A model generated the notes under the pieces. That model ran no database searches, was not told the origin of the DNA, and was given only the letters and a program-made list of their open reading frames with translations. From Lunularia cruciata (lineage: Eukaryota > Streptophyta > Marchantiopsida > Lunulariales > Lunulariaceae), in assembly GCA_948567375.1 (NCBI GenBank), contig OX419758.1, positions 62,897,965-62,961,964 on the forward strand: 64,000 nt of DNA. The letters run 5' to 3'. Both the position numbers and the translations under genes were made by a program. Below are positions 13,086 to 25,654 of the stretch, piece after piece; within the stretch, counting starts at the first letter, position 1; every line of letters begins with the position of its first letter.

Positions 13086-14250
13086 GTTAGACCAAACGAG
13101 TGCGATATCAGTCGACCAAGAACGCACACTCATCGTTTACAGCATGCACTACCGGGGTATCATGTTCGAATGTTTATCGTTTATACATCAAATGAGAGGT
13201 TTTTGCAAAATTAACGTGAGAATTTTATTAATGGGACACATACATGATAAAACCCTCAAATATTTGGTAGGATAGCAAGAATTTGAGATGAGAGAAATGC
13301 TTTATTCTACCAATTCTCATAACCTCACCTAAGGCATCTTACAATCCTAAACAAAATGTTATACTACTCATAACAGAAGAGGACATTAACTCATGGTTGA
13401 AGTACCTAACCCCACTTGTCAATCAATAGTTCAAGGTCAAGGTGATAAATGGCGAGGCTTACATTTGGAGTAAATAGTTTTCGTTGAACAAGTATCAGCT
13501 AAGTCTTATGAAGTGAAACAATTTCTATATTGCCTTCAGGAGGAAAAGGTGGTACTTAGCTCAAACTTGGTTAGCTTGAAAATACTCGTAAATCAAGTGT
13601 GTAGATAAGAAAGGTCAAATGGTAAATGCCGTGTAGTTGATTTTTATTTTTAAGAATAGCGTGTTTAATTTTTATTTTTTTTATTGAATATCTTAGTGTA
13701 AATTATATTTTGTCTTCCCAAAATATTTAGAGGAATCCATCTCCACTAAAAAATGGATTCCACTACATATCCTCTTTTGTTTCAACTTGAAAAAATAAAG
13801 AGGTGATAAATAGTCAGCCTAGTGTTGAGCGGAGGGATGTTAATGTTGTTTCAGTAGTATCTTTGTAAAAAAGTATAATGACTTTACTCTGGCTTGATTA
13901 GGGCTTATATTGGAGAGCCTTTACTATTTAGTCTTCATCTTCGTGATTTCAAAGGAATAGCCAGTGATATATTTATATGTGTGGTTACAATATAGAGGCC
14001 ATTTTAGATTATGAGTAATGCGTTTAGCTCCTAGAATCATATATTTCAAATTAAAACAAATATAATCAAAAAAGACATCATATAAGAATATATAATCATA
14101 AATGTCCCAGTGAAATATTAGGGAGTCCTAGAATTGGACAAAATTTTTGACTATTTAATAACTTGGTAGAATTTGAAAACTGTAACCATTGAAAACTCAC
14201 TACACCACCCTTGAGTTCAATAAAAATAAATCATTAAATCCATATATGTC
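13085..14250. other. AT-rich intergenic DNA, no gene seen
   Basis: No open frame above background and no recognisable repeat structure beyond A/T tracts. Confidence 0.5.
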
Positions 14251-16690
14251 ACGGCAAGGCTTGCAGGGGGTCGACCTCCAAAGAAATGACTCACTCAACC
14301 GGCCCTTCGAAGCCATCAAGCAAAGGGAATTTATTCAATCCCAATAAATATATATTCGATTTGATACGGGACGAAAATAGTCTGGACAGACACCGATATA
14401 TTTACAATATTCCGCCCATTACACGAAATGTCAAATGAACGGTCTAGGTATGAAATTCACTTCAAATTATTCCCCTCAGTAGGAGCCACCGTCTTGTTGT
14501 AGCCCTGGTCTAGACCCACTCCTTGCCGAGGACATTTCTACCGCTGTAGTCTACCCAGTCTTACTAGTGTAGTCAGAATACGTATGGTGGAAGCAAGCAA
14601 CATTGTACTCTCGTAGCTGATCTTCTTTTGACTTGGCAGTTGGTTTACGGTTTACGTGGTTTGCCTGTTGACTTACCGTGAACTCCACTATCGTGGGTGC
14701 GGTTAAGGTGTGAGACTGGCAGTCAATTTAGAGACTTAGGTCCAGTCTACCGCTACAGTAGAGCACTTGCACCTAACGAGTTCTGTTTCCTTAGTCGTGT
14801 GAAGAGGAAACATTGGCTGTCCGGAGAACCCGACTATTTTAGTAGCTTGACGCAGGGGCTTACGTAACTCTCTTGGAACGAGGAATATGTAGCGGATGGA
14901 GAGAGAGAGGTTCCGGCTCTAACGTTTCAATCCAACCTCACGCAATTTGTCCTTTCCTCCCAACTGTTGGCAGTAGCAGGAACACGGAAGGTCTGTCCAC
15001 GAGGGTCCATAGTTGACGGTGGAGAGGACCAACATGTGGCAAGCTGCGAAGAGCGAGTACGAGATAGGAACTCTAGGGGAGCAGCAAAAGATACGAGGTC
15101 AGCTGTATAGCGGGCAGCTGGTCGGGCATCTGCCGAGGTGGCTTGCACGCTCTGGAGCGTGCTGTCCAGGCTCCAAGTTGCCCGCGGGCACTGGGGACAC
15201 GGTTTAGCAAAAGTCCCCAGTTTATCGTGGCAATGTAGTTGGGATGTCTGGCAGCGGTTTCAGGATGGAATCCCCTGCTACCACACAGATGGACTCATCA
15301 ACTTCCTTCTGGATCTCGAGGGACCAGCCGGACAATTGTCTTCCTCATTACCCAGGACAAGGCCGGAAAGTGCAGTGCCTTTGTTGACGAGCTCTACCCT
15401 GGCGGTGCTGTGAGGTGCTAGTTTGTACAGTCACAGAGACATGAGTTTAATACGCGGAGGACAGGTGACCGAGTTTGTCAATCGCGTCGCTTGGAGGGTC
15501 CCCACTCAGTTTTTCTACGGCTTGAACGACTGCAGCCATACGTTTAATCGATCCGCCACGTAGTGGAAGTTCCGGGTATGCAACCGAGTTGGAGCTGAAG
15601 CAAGCTGGAGTTGGAGTTGGAGTTATGTTAGCGGACAGGCTAGTTTTAGATCAACCACAGTTTTGTTTTTAACCATGGTGGTTGTCTAATCCCCACAAGG
15701 CATCCAACAGAATTGAGTTGAATTCCTGTACCACGTTAATTAGACTGGATATCTTTGTCACCCCATCTCTCCGTAAGGGTCGTTTCAGTGCTAGTTCTTG
15801 CTACTGCCTTCTTGTGTCATTTTGAGTTGAATCCTTGTGCCGGTAGACAAGTATGTCTTAACGCTCTTTCTGTACCTCGAATGGAATTCTTGTCTCGAAA
15901 GAGTTCTCTTGATCGTAATTTATGATACTCATATCTGAATGACTCTCGAAACAAGGAAGGAAAACCTATGATGAAATACTGCTTTAGCAACTTTGAATTA
16001 CGTTTCTTAATCGTTCACTTCTAGCAGAGATAAAAAACACTCTTGACTTGTGTCATCAATATGCATGCAAAGGCTGTAGTGTCAGTTTTGTAAATTGAAG
16101 TACGACTGCAAGCAAAGGAGGTCTGCTGGAATAAACTCAACGTGGGACATTCATTGCTTCTAGTTCCCTTCACTTGAATATATGGCTAAAACTCTTCAAC
16201 ACTCGGCCATCCACTTGTACAGCTCTCATCCTACTCCATGCATACTTCATGGTTGTGGAGACACCCTTTGGACTTTTCAGAAGCTTTGCAATGTGGCCAC
16301 TATAACAGGTTATAATGGTCACTCGTACCCATCATGGGGCATTTTCTGTCTTCTACAGTATGTTCAGCTGGCGTGAGATTTGTTCCTACTTGCCTCCGTT
16401 CTCTCAATGATCGCCTTTGCTGTTGCTTCATGAAACTGTATACAGTACGTACTTTGTCATGGGAGGAGTGCTCCAGATTCGCATACTAAGATGGGTCTTC
16501 TGCCAAGGCTTAGACTTGAGCGACATGGTGATGATAAGAGTTACTTGCTGTAGACTAGTTCTCTGAAAAGGGAGTGATAAAACTCCCCAAAGTACCACAT
16601 AGAACACATAAAGGAGGGGAAGACCCCCTCAAGTACAAAGGAGAAACAAAAGAGGTAAAATGGAGCTAAGTTCCAATAATATTGATATGA
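14250..16690. other. GC-balanced region without an assignable gene
   Basis: Composition changes here to the GC-balanced level of the gene islands. Several short overlapping frames occur between 14930 and 15420, and a frame near 15240-15390 reads like SGSGFRMESPATTQMDSSTS before it stops. None matches a family I recognise, and frames are open on both strands at once, which is common in GC-balanced non-coding DNA. It may be a decayed gene, a long non-coding transcript or a regulatory region. Confidence 0.35.
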
Positions 16691-16896
16691 AAAATCTTCT
16701 CACCTAAGATATCCGAGCTGTGCAAGTCCGTGAGGTCTATAAATTACCGGAGAGCCTGAAGAAGCATTACCTAGCGTGATGTGGGCTCTCCTATGTATTG
16801 CACCAGCCAATGCTCTCTGTAGAGAAATGCACACACGCTGTTTAAAAAATGCTACAAAGTATGAGAGTGAGAATGGTATCCTTGATCTCTAATAGT

Positions 16897-17214
16897 GTAA
16901 GTTCTTGTATAGTCCCCAACAAATGCATAGAACTTCATGTCCATCCCTCTTTATAACTTTAAAGCTAGAGGAACAAAGAGGTGACCTCTCTGCATACTAC
17001 AATAAAGAACATTTGCAGATTTAGTTTAATAGGATAAGTTCTTGTGCACTTTCAAACAAATAAGTCAGAACAGCATTTCCATCACTCCATATAACTCTAA
17101 AGGTAGAGGAACAAAGAAGTGACCTTCACTCCATATAACTCTAAAGGTAGAGGAACAAAGAAGTGACCTTCACTCCATATAACTTTAAAGGTAGAAGAAC
17201 AAAGAAGGGACCTT
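16897..17214. repeat. 134-base duplication followed by a 44-base tandem repeat, three units
   Basis: Units at 17083-17126, 17127-17170 and 17171-17214 are 44 bases each and nearly identical (core CACTCCATATAACTCTAAAG). An older, more diverged unit lies at about 16950-16994. It is part of a larger duplication in which the block from about 16897 recurs from about 17031, both beginning TAAGTTCTTGT. Confidence 0.93.
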
Positions 17215-17408
17215 GCCGTAGTATAAGCTATTCAAATCAAACCGGTTAGTTTATCGAGTAAATCGCAGGAAAAGTACCACTATGTGTATAGCGTTAATTT
17301 GGGATAATTGTGTATTTGATCATTATCGTACTTTCGACTCTGTTCTTTTCGTTTCATCTCATAGACTTTTGTTTTACTCAAATGCATTTACCCCATCCGA
17401 GTACCAGT

Positions 17409-17546
17409 CTGAATAGACAAGAAAAACCCCATCTTTACCTGGTAAGATATTCAAGGATCAAACGAAATGATCCAAGTACAAAGGCTGAATAGATAAGAAA
17501 AGCCCCATCTTTACCCGGTAAGATATTCAAGGATCAAACGAAATGG
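17409..17546. repeat. Direct repeat of 62 bases, two copies 76 bases apart
   Basis: Blocks 17409-17470 and 17485-17546 both start CTGAATAGA and share the stretch through GATATTCAAGGATCAAACG; they differ at about five positions. Confidence 0.93.
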
Positions 17547-18425
17547 GGAAGAGATGATCCACGAACTTTTGAGGAAACGAATGAACATTAACCAAAGTTC
17601 CCCAGATCAAAAAAGGAGTACATATTTGAGCAGGAGAAATTGAATAGGGTAGATGGAAGGGTAGTGAAAACCACGTACTTAGTGCACAGTACAATGCTGC
17701 AATTTAATATTACATGGTAGGCAGGGAACCATGTCACAACGCCTATGCTCGTTAACCATGTCATCTGACCATCCCGCAGGGGCCACGTGGTACCCAGTAC
17801 AGCATATAGAGGGTAATTCTCGTTCTCTTCGGTACCGAGATATTTCGGAGCCCCTCCAGAAGTAGAGGTTCTCCTAACCACGCAACGGCGATCGCACCCA
17901 GTTCAGTCAGATAGCTCTGTTATTGCGAGGACGAGAACGGAGGCGAGGTCCTCTCGTGTGCCAAACTGCCCGCTGGCCCCGCTGCCTCGTGGTTCCTTCT
18001 GGGTCTGTGACGCGTCGCTTTCAGGTGCGTTTTCCTCTCGCCATAGCCGCCCACTCTTTTTTGGCGCTCTACTCTTCCTTCCGGTTGCCCATACTCACCG
18101 CATTCCTACTCCCAAAGTCTTCAGTATAATCGCTTAGACTTCACACAACTGTAGAAGTACCCTTGAACTATCAATCGCGCGAAGAAATTTCCATCTCTTC
18201 TCACCGTTTCAACATTTTATCTCTAGTCCTTCTGCTCCTCGCGAAGAACCTTGGTCGAGTCACTTTGCTCGATCAATTTTCATCAGTAGATACGGAACTG
18301 TGTTGCTGATCTGCTACAGAATCAGGTTTGAGGTCGGCGATTTTGGGAGTCGGGAACACCGATTCCTTCGAGATTTTGCGAGTTCTTGCGGGTTGAGAGT
18401 ATTGTTGTAGGCAAGATTTAAAAGG

Positions 18426-18737
18426 ATGTCGCCAGGAATTATGGTCACGCAGCTTGCACAGGGTATTGGAGTCATCGCTGGGGCGTGGGCAATTAAATCG
18501 ATTATGGATGCAGAGAATGAGAAGCCGATGGCAGGGGGCTACTCTCGGTGCCCTACTTGTAATGGATCACGAAGGGTTCCGTGCTTGTGCAACCGTTGGT
18601 CCGATAAGGATGTAGGGTGCAGCACGTGTAGTGGCAGCGGGCAGATGAGATGCAACAGCTGCGGTGGAAGTGGAACTGGAAGGCCTCTCCCCGTGCAAAT
18701 TCAGGCTTCAAATATTCCCGGAGGATCGCGGCAGTAA
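18426..18737 (+). CDS. DnaJ-type cysteine-rich zinc-finger protein (BSD2/PSA2-like family)
   Basis: A single open frame of 103 residues. Residues 6-27 form a hydrophobic stretch (VTQLAQGIGVIAGAWAIKSI) that could be a membrane anchor or the end of a targeting sequence. Residues 42-84 carry eight cysteines (42, 45, 53, 55, 65, 68, 76, 79) in CxxCxGxG-like repeats (CPTCNGS, CSTCSGSG, CNSCGGSGTG), the zinc-binding pattern of the DnaJ central domain without a J domain. The ending GTGRPLPVQI is, as I recall, shared with a conserved small plant family. Plant proteins with this isolated domain often act as chaperones or disulfide-handling factors, many of them in chloroplasts; that role is inference here. 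The first ATG of the frame lies in an AAAGGATG context, and the length fits the family. The upstream 17900-18420 is GC-balanced and is the likely promoter and leader. No introns are needed. Confidence 0.85.
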   Translation: MSPGIMVTQLAQGIGVIAGAWAIKSIMDAENEKPMAGGYSRCPTCNGSRRVPCLCNRWSDKDVGCSTCSGSGQMRCNSCGGSGTGRPLPVQIQASNIPGGSRQ

Positions 18738-20617
18738 GAGTTCCATCCATTAGTTTCTTCACCCTATGTGTCTGTCACTTGCTAGAATTGTTGAACTCAC
18801 GACATGCATCATCTGGATGCCGTTCCGATGTTGAGGCAAGCTCGACTATAACCTTGCGTACAGTAGCGTACTCTGGATTGGGGTATGAGGAAAGCCATAT
18901 CTAGGTTCACAAGCCCGAAATCCATCCTAACGGATGGGGGTTGACAGTCGCAAGTTGTTCAAATCGACGCAGGGCTGTAGTTGGAATTTTCTGTAGTTGG
19001 ATTTCGGCCTGTCGTGCTCACAGCATGTGCTCTACCCGTGGATATAGATGCTGAAATTTATTCTCTCGGAGCTGGGTGTAACCAGCTGTAGGGTGGCTGT
19101 ATTGTGTATATGTATCATGGGTAGGAGTTATCACAAATCCAATGTCGTGAAGTGAAACAATTTTGGCCTCTTCACAGTGAGCAGTTTCTACCACTATTTA
19201 TCTGCACGTTATCCACGTGCCTCGTAGGTGCAGCCGAAGTCTGTTGTAAAGTAACATTGTAATTTAGAGATTGTCAATTGGGAAGTCGATGAGCAATCAA
19301 ACATTGAAGAAGTGTACTGGGTATTTTGCCTCGCACATTTTTTATTCCGCAGATTCGTGTTGGATGCTATGCCATTCTGTCAAATTTGTGCGAAGTGTCC
19401 TCTCTTCAGAGCAGTTTGTGTGCTTCAGCCTTTCCATCCTTGGCTTTGGGGATTCTTCTCTGGCTGTTTCGAAACGGAAAGAAGTGACGTGACTTGACTC
19501 CAAGCACAAAGTATGTTGTGCTTGTTTGCTCGAGATTGGTTTACATTTGCCTGATGTTTGCCTGATGTGCTAGTCCGTGGGAGACAACCAAATTGAACAG
19601 GTGGAACGCGATGTGCATAAACTTTATATGACGTCGACAGGGTCTTTTGAGCTGGAGCTTCATTTCAAGCATACTTTCTGATCATTGGGGCATGCACTGT
19701 CCTGAGTTGACATGTATATCTCGTGAAGTTCTAATTCGCAATATAGTTGTTCTCCTCTCCTCTGAACTCACAATGGTAGAAGATACGTTGAGCCGTACGA
19801 CAGGTACTCCAGAGTAGTGTGAGCAGTGGGGCGAAAACACTTTGTGAAGTTCAGAGTCGGCGAAATGGTTTCTAAATTGGAAATTTGCGACGACAGGAAT
19901 CCCAATGGATGGGGTGGGAGAGATGGATAATTGAACTCGTTTACAAATTACAAGAACTCTTGGTCGAGGAAGAGCCCGATTATACATTTTAGCTTGTAGT
20001 TATTTTCACTCTTCTGTTCGGCAACTGGTGAAAGAAACTTCTGGGTGATACGGAAATAGGCAATGTGTATGTCAGTTGAATTCATATTCATCGTGGAAAC
20101 ATCAGAGCATCAGTTACACAGTTTTTGCACGGATTTACATGAAGTTGATATCAACTAGCACGAAAACTAACACGAATTCGTCGGCAACCATCATTAGGTC
20201 CTGTTTGCCGAAAACCCTTGATATAATTAATCTTCGTCTCCAGTTTGCAAACGTCTTACTCATAGATAACTCACAAACTTCGTATAGAAACCATTCGTTA
20301 TCAACACATTTAATCTGCGAAAGAAATTTGGGCAAGTACAGAAGTGTATAAAACAGATTATTAGACGTTTTCACTACGGTATGTGGGTATTAATCTGACT
20401 CATCGAGACGACCAGCCAGGTCTGGAAAAACATGACGTCGGTTTCTTCTTCAGTATGTCCGCTTAAGGCCTCACTCTGCAATGTTGACAGATACTCTTAA
20501 AACTCCAACGAGTCTATTCCTACATCGTTTGATTCAGCAGCAAGACGGAGTTCTCTGCACAATTGTACCCACAACCCAACGGAGCAAGGAGTTCCCAAAA
20601 TGGATAGATGAAAACAG
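18738..20617. other. Intergenic DNA and likely 3' untranslated region of the zinc-finger gene
   Basis: The stretch has GC-balanced composition and no open frame with recognisable domains. The first several hundred bases are probably the 3' untranslated region of the upstream gene. Nothing else can be supported. Confidence 0.5.
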
Positions 20618-21191
20618 TAGGGCGTTCCAAAAATGAATTTGACGCGAATTGGACATTCCTTCCTGTAAAGATCTCATAATTTATCTATTCATGGGTCCAT
20701 TAACCAAAAAAGGAACATTCATGAAACATTCCCTAACAATTTAGGGTTTGAATTGGTATTTTTTCGATCACTTTATCGGGCTGTAGTTAATTTTCGGTTG
20801 TTAAGTGTTATGGACCACTTCGTAGCCCGTAAAAGTTGACTGGTCACGCTTTCGTGACCATAGATTTATTTATTCATGGGTCCACTAATCACACTAGGTA
20901 CATTTATGAAACATCCCTTATCAATTTAGGGTTTAAATTGGTATTTTTCGAACACTTTTTCGTGCTGTAGTTAGTTTTCGGTAATTAACTGTTATGGACC
21001 ACCCGTAGCCTCTAAAAGTTTACAGGTCACGCTTTTCATGACCGATATCATCTCAGGAGGCAACGGGAGTTCTTACCAGAATATTGATGGATTCTCCTCC
21101 CACTCCCCGTAACACTTTGCGGGGTCTCTTATCATTTCCCCGTAATTTTATTTATTATTACTTTCGGCCCGCCGAGTTTTGGAACGCCCCC
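20618..21191. mobile_element. Small non-coding element with terminal inverted repeats
   Basis: GGGCGTTCCAAAA at 20620-20632 is matched by its exact inverse TTTTGGAACGCCC at 21177-21189. The interior is a 185-base tandem duplication (20679-20863 and 20864-21049) that shares blocks such as ATTCATGGGTCCA, CAATTTAGGGTTT and TTATGGACCAC. Each unit ends in a small hairpin. No transposase is encoded, so it would be a non-autonomous DNA transposon. I see no convincing target-site duplication, and the superfamily is undetermined. Confidence 0.65.
20841..20860. repeat. Perfect hairpin, 8-base arms and 4-base loop
   Basis: TGGTCACG, loop CTTT, CGTGACCA. The second tandem unit has a slightly decayed equivalent near 21025-21044. 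Confidence 0.9.
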
Positions 21192-22150
21192 ATCTTCTTT
21201 TTCTAGCCCAAGCAAATGCTGCGAATGTTCGAGCTGCATGAAACCATCAGCCTATTCTGCTCTCACACTGCATCGTAGTATTGAACAACACGAATTGTTC
21301 TTTAGCTGATTTGACCATTGAGGAACTAAGCACGGGACTTTCAAGCCGTTGGCAGTCGAGTAAACTTCAGTCATGTAGTTGACCTCTGCTATTATTCCAC
21401 ACAAGAAGCTTCGTATTTGTTTTTGGTGGCTGCCTAAGGTACTTGGTCGATCGTTGACCTATGCGTGAAGCAGACATTTTGATTTCTGGCTACGATAGTC
21501 TTTTCACTGCCGATCTTTAATTACGGTAGATATAATTGTATATGATTGCGGTAGGTAGTTAAAATTATTATTTTTGCAGAAGATTAGCTTTAATTTGAGA
21601 TTTAATTTCGGATCTACGATCACTCTATTATATAGTCTATCACTAGGAAAACCGAGAAAGATGAGGCTCTAGATGGGACAGGTAGTTATCTTGTAAGAAT
21701 ATCATGCTCTTTGTGAAAATTATATTAAATTGATCGAGAATCATAAGATACCGGAAAATATTTCATTATTATCATCTAAATGAGAAGTAACTTTGAATAA
21801 TATATTCTACTTGAGAAACATTACTTTTATCCTTAAAGTAGAAATATACAAATTGAAACAAAAATATTCTACAAAATCTCATATATTCTCATTTGATATT
21901 TATTTGATCTGTGGGGCTTTAATTTGTAATCTTATTATGTGAAACAACAAAGATCATCTTAGGTTGTATAATATTACCTAAATTCATAAATTAATACTCT
22001 TAAATACAAAAATAAAAATTCCTTTTTTATGATGTTATCATTTTAAAAAAAAACCTGAAACAAAATTTCAATAGGAAAATGAATCATTTAGAGTAAATAA
22101 TCAATTTTCTAAAAGAATATCTCTTTTGCAGATTCATGAAAGAGTACCGT
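21192..22150. other. Transition to AT-rich DNA, no gene seen
   Basis: Composition drops to AT-rich after about 21520. No coding frame is supported. Confidence 0.5.
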
Positions 22151-22222
22151 TAACAGATGTTCCAAAATGCTAAAAGTCATTATAACGTAAAATAGAAATT
22201 ACTATTTCATACCATACCAAGG

Positions 22223-22225
<3 letters not shown>

Positions 22226-22275
<50 letters not shown>
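22226..22275. repeat. (AT)n microsatellite inside copy 1
   Basis: Fifty bases of alternating AT that are absent from the equivalent place in copy 2, so the run expanded after the copies separated. Confidence 0.95.
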
Positions 22276-22278
<3 letters not shown>

Positions 22279-23336
22279 TGATATGGATAGGTTCCGCCTT
22301 ATAATTATAAAATTTGCCAACTATTACAAGTTAGTTCACCGAAAGTTCTTAACCAACATAGCTTCTTATCTTACTAAGTAAAACTTCTCCTTAAGATTTG
22401 GTAAAATCGCACCAAACTACTGTAAATGAAAAAAGCTATCACAATTTCTTTCGGGGATATACTAAGGTCCCAAGTAAACTTACGGGGACATCTTATATCA
22501 GTAATTCTTTTATAATTCTGTCCGCTAACTAGTCATGATGAGACAGTTCTTTTGTGACTTTAATAATGAGAGATCAACCATCCAAATCAATATCGAACTT
22601 AATTATTTGTCATATATCTCATGTCGCGTGTAGGAGGTACTCATTCCATGAAGTATAATAAATAAATAAAATCGTTTATTTCATTCAATTTTTAGTTTTT
22701 AATTATTCTCCTTGTAAATTTATGATCATTATACAATTCTTTAATTCTCTTGTTTTAGTGGATAATACCTCATAGTGTATAAGCTAGAGAATTACATATT
22801 CACATATATACATATTATACTAGAAGAAAGATGAATATTATTATAAATAGGTACAACGAGGGGGAATTACCTTGGTATAAAAGTACGCAATTCGAGCTAT
22901 TTAAGTTTTGAGCTACGTATGCCCATCTCACTCGAAAAACCAATGGTGCTATCGATTCATATTATATGAGATCACATTCTTTTAATGGAGAAAGAGAACT
23001 TCGCATCTTATATCACTTTATGAGTTATGGTGATAAGTTGTGCTTTAATGATGGAAAGAAAATATGTTTATAGTACAATTGCTTTGGGAGACGAGTTTCT
23101 ACTCTAAAACAATCTCGAGCTATTATAATATGTTGTGTTTTAATATTGAAGAGAAAGAGTACCAATGTACAGAAGAGTAAGAGTGCATGACTCGTAAAAA
23201 TAGGTACATGTCAAAATAGAAATCTCTAAGCAAATAATATCATGTCAAAATGTGGAAAATTTCTTAACCAAAAAGTCAATGCTTAACTACATATGTAAAT
23301 AATAAAGGAATCATATAAATTCTTTAATCTTGCATT

Positions 23337-23425
23337 TGCATTTGCATTTTTGGTTACAGAAAGTTTGAGACATTTTCATTTTTGGTTATAGAAAGTTTGA
23401 GACATTTGCATTTTTGGTTATGAAA
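23337..23425. repeat. Short tandem repeat inside copy 1
   Basis: About 33-base units with the pattern CATTTTTGGTTA, GAAAGTTTGAGA repeat roughly three times. Copy 2 has a single diverged unit near 28568-28595. Confidence 0.85.
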
Positions 23426-24035
23426 GTTTGAGAAAATATATAAGAACTTGGGTGTGCATCATGTCGTTCAAGCTTGACACGTCCTTTGAGCTTCAAATTT
23501 ATGATGGTGCATGAAACATCCAAACTCTTCAAACATGTGAAAGCATAAAAGAAATCCTCTACGTCTTTTAGAAAAGCGTACAATATTAATATCATAAGAT
23601 AAGATATTAAACGGCTGATAATAAAGGTAAATATTAAGGAAAAGAAGGAATCTGCACCTCCCTCGTGGTAGTGAAGTGTGCTATGCCAAACAAAGAACCT
23701 CGTAATGGATATCTGGGTGAATGCACATACAATGATAAATGGTAATCGTGCACTATGGAACTATTACAAGCCTAATGCCATTTTTAACATTCATATCTTT
23801 TTAGCAACTCGTGTCTCCTTGCTTCCACTGGGATAAAAAGAACATCTACTGTGGCAATGGGTTAGTAAGGTCAATCTTATTATTACAATGAGATACTTCT
23901 ATACTTGGTTTTGAAGGTTGTCTATTTTTATATTTTACATATATTCCTATATTAGTTTGTAAGGTATATACTTAAAGTTGTTGTGAGATAATTGCTGTAA
24001 GCATTATAATAAATCTAGGAAGATTTTCACAAGTA

Positions 24036-24379
24036 GATTATTTATACAGCAGTGCTCACATCCAATCAAAGGAAGACGTTTATGGCTCAGATATTAGATC
24101 GATAGAAGCCAAGTTACGTCAAGACCTAGAAGGCCAGATCTTGAGGCGCTTAATAAAAATATGCGCATGTTCTACCAGATCCATGTTTTAAACTGGTGTG
24201 ATGAAGATCTCTCGTAGGAGTCATATATATTATTGTACCGGCACTTCGAGTAATGTAGCGGCAAAGATGACAAACAGCTCTAGGATATCATGTGCATTGA
24301 AGTTCTATCAATGTTTGGATTGATGTTCACAGCCGAATCAGCAATGTGGTTCTTTTCAAGTTCAATCCTGAGAGTGTCA
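24036..24379. other. Intergenic DNA, no gene seen
   Basis: Nothing can be supported. Composition is intermediate between the repeat on the left and the coding-like frame on the right. Confidence 0.45.
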
Positions 24380-24892
24380 CTATTTTGAGGAACGGAGATC
24401 AGGACTGGAATATAAGACGCGGAGGGCCATGGCAGAGGTGAATAACCTCGGCATAGTGTTTGTGCCTCCCTGAAAAGGTTTTCTTGAAGGAGTAGAATTG
24501 CAACCTGTACGTGCTCGGTGTCCTTTTATAACCTGTGGGATGTCCGTTGACAGTTCCACAGTTAACAGTAGGACTGAGGCAAAGTCCTGAACAAATCTCC
24601 TTATGTACACCACTGGGTATGCTGATGGATCTACACCTCTATCCTGCAGATTTCTATCGATGCGCACATTCCCTGCCCTCCCGCTTTTGGCTCTAGTTTC
24701 TCCTTGCCATGGTGCTACCGGACTAGCGAGCCAAATGTAGCCATGCTTGGGATTCTCCTCAAGCAGGAATCTGATGCATGGTGCTGTTATTGACTTCTTG
24801 GATTGAAAATTGAGTTTGTCCCTATTGTGTTCGGTTATCGGGCATTGCCATACAGTTAACGTTTCTGATCCGAGGTGGGAGATCCAGTTTAT
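24380..24892 (-). other. Open, protein-like frame on the minus strand (unassigned exon or gene remnant)
   Basis: About 170 codons are open without interruption from just after an in-frame stop at 24895-24893 down to the stop at 24380. The first two thirds read like real protein, with segments such as CPITEHNRDKLNFQSKKS, APCIRFLLEENPKHGYIW and VDPSAYPVVYIRRFVQDF. A weak splice-donor-like CAG/GT occurs at 24533-24531. I recognise no family. No convincing partner exons were found on either side, so this could be an isolated exon of a split gene, a decayed gene or a chance open frame. It lies on the same strand as, and about 760 bases downstream of, the secreted cysteine-rich gene. Confidence 0.35.
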
Positions 24893-25654
24893 TTAGCAAT
24901 TTGTAGCTCATTGATATCCAATCCCAACAGATTTTATTTATATAGACAACGCGATAAGTGACCGGAAGTCTTATGAGACCTGGACGAGGACTTTTAGGGG
25001 TGTTGCGAATTTTCATGTTTGATTTCCTGCAGGTATCGGTAGTTGCTAACATTGGCCCCTCTTAGCACGAAAGATTACCCTGCGTCCCTACTTGATATCT
25101 GCGAAGTAACTATCAATGGTGCATTGAGCTTGGAGGACGGAGCTGCTAAGGAGTTCCAATGTGCGACGAATGATCCAGGAAAGATCAAGATTTTCAAATA
25201 CAAGATCACAAGAACATCTAGAAAGGACTCAAGTAGAGACAAATTTCATCAACTGTGAGAATATTTCTCGTGTACGTCTCAGAAGAAACAGGATGAACCT
25301 TACACTTCTAGATCTCATTCTACCCAAACATTTACATTTGTGATTTACATGGCCCAGAACCAGAATGCCCAAACCCTCCAGATTCTACTTTACGAGGAAC
25401 ATCAACAACGACACTTGATATAGAGATGTACAGGAACATAACTGTATAATCTTATAATGGAAATATAGTGAGATTTTGGGAATTTATTATTATATCTCTA
25501 AACGGAGGCTCTCGGAACAGGCGGAAGGCTAAGCTTATTAAGAATTCAGCTTATCATCTATGACAATCTCGAAAAGTAGAAAGTAATAGTATTTGCATCA
25601 TATCCAGCCACGAAAGCAATATATCCGGATGCAAATCAACTATCATGTACATAT

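Larger units (their letters stand above)
22150..24035 (+). repeat. Long non-coding repeat, copy 1
   Basis: Colinear with copy 2 at 27375-29345 over most of its length. Shared blocks include AATTTGCCAACTATTACAAG near 22310, AAGGTCCCAAGTAAA near 22469, a block around CTCTTGTTTTAGTGGATA near 22748, TTACCTTGGTATAA near 22869 and ACCAATGGTGCTAT near 22940. No protein-coding content is evident. The last 275 bases (23760-24035) match copy 2 only in inverted orientation. Ends are approximate; no terminal repeats or target duplications were established. Confidence 0.85.

Noticed and set aside
15138-15421. Overlapping plus-strand frames of 91 and 60 codons
   Set aside because: Several frames are open at once on both strands and none contains a recognisable domain or good start context.
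17083-17214. Regular 44-base units resembling a CRISPR array
   Set aside because: The units are contiguous with no unique spacers, and the setting is a plant nuclear genome.
17588-17881. 97-codon minus-strand frame upstream of the zinc-finger gene
   Set aside because: No domain, no signal peptide and no supporting codon pattern; it also lies in a stretch with repeated sequence nearby.
20618-21191. Assigning the inverted-repeat element to PIF/Harbinger or hAT
   Set aside because: The terminal sequence alone is not decisive and I could not find a three-base or eight-base target-site duplication.
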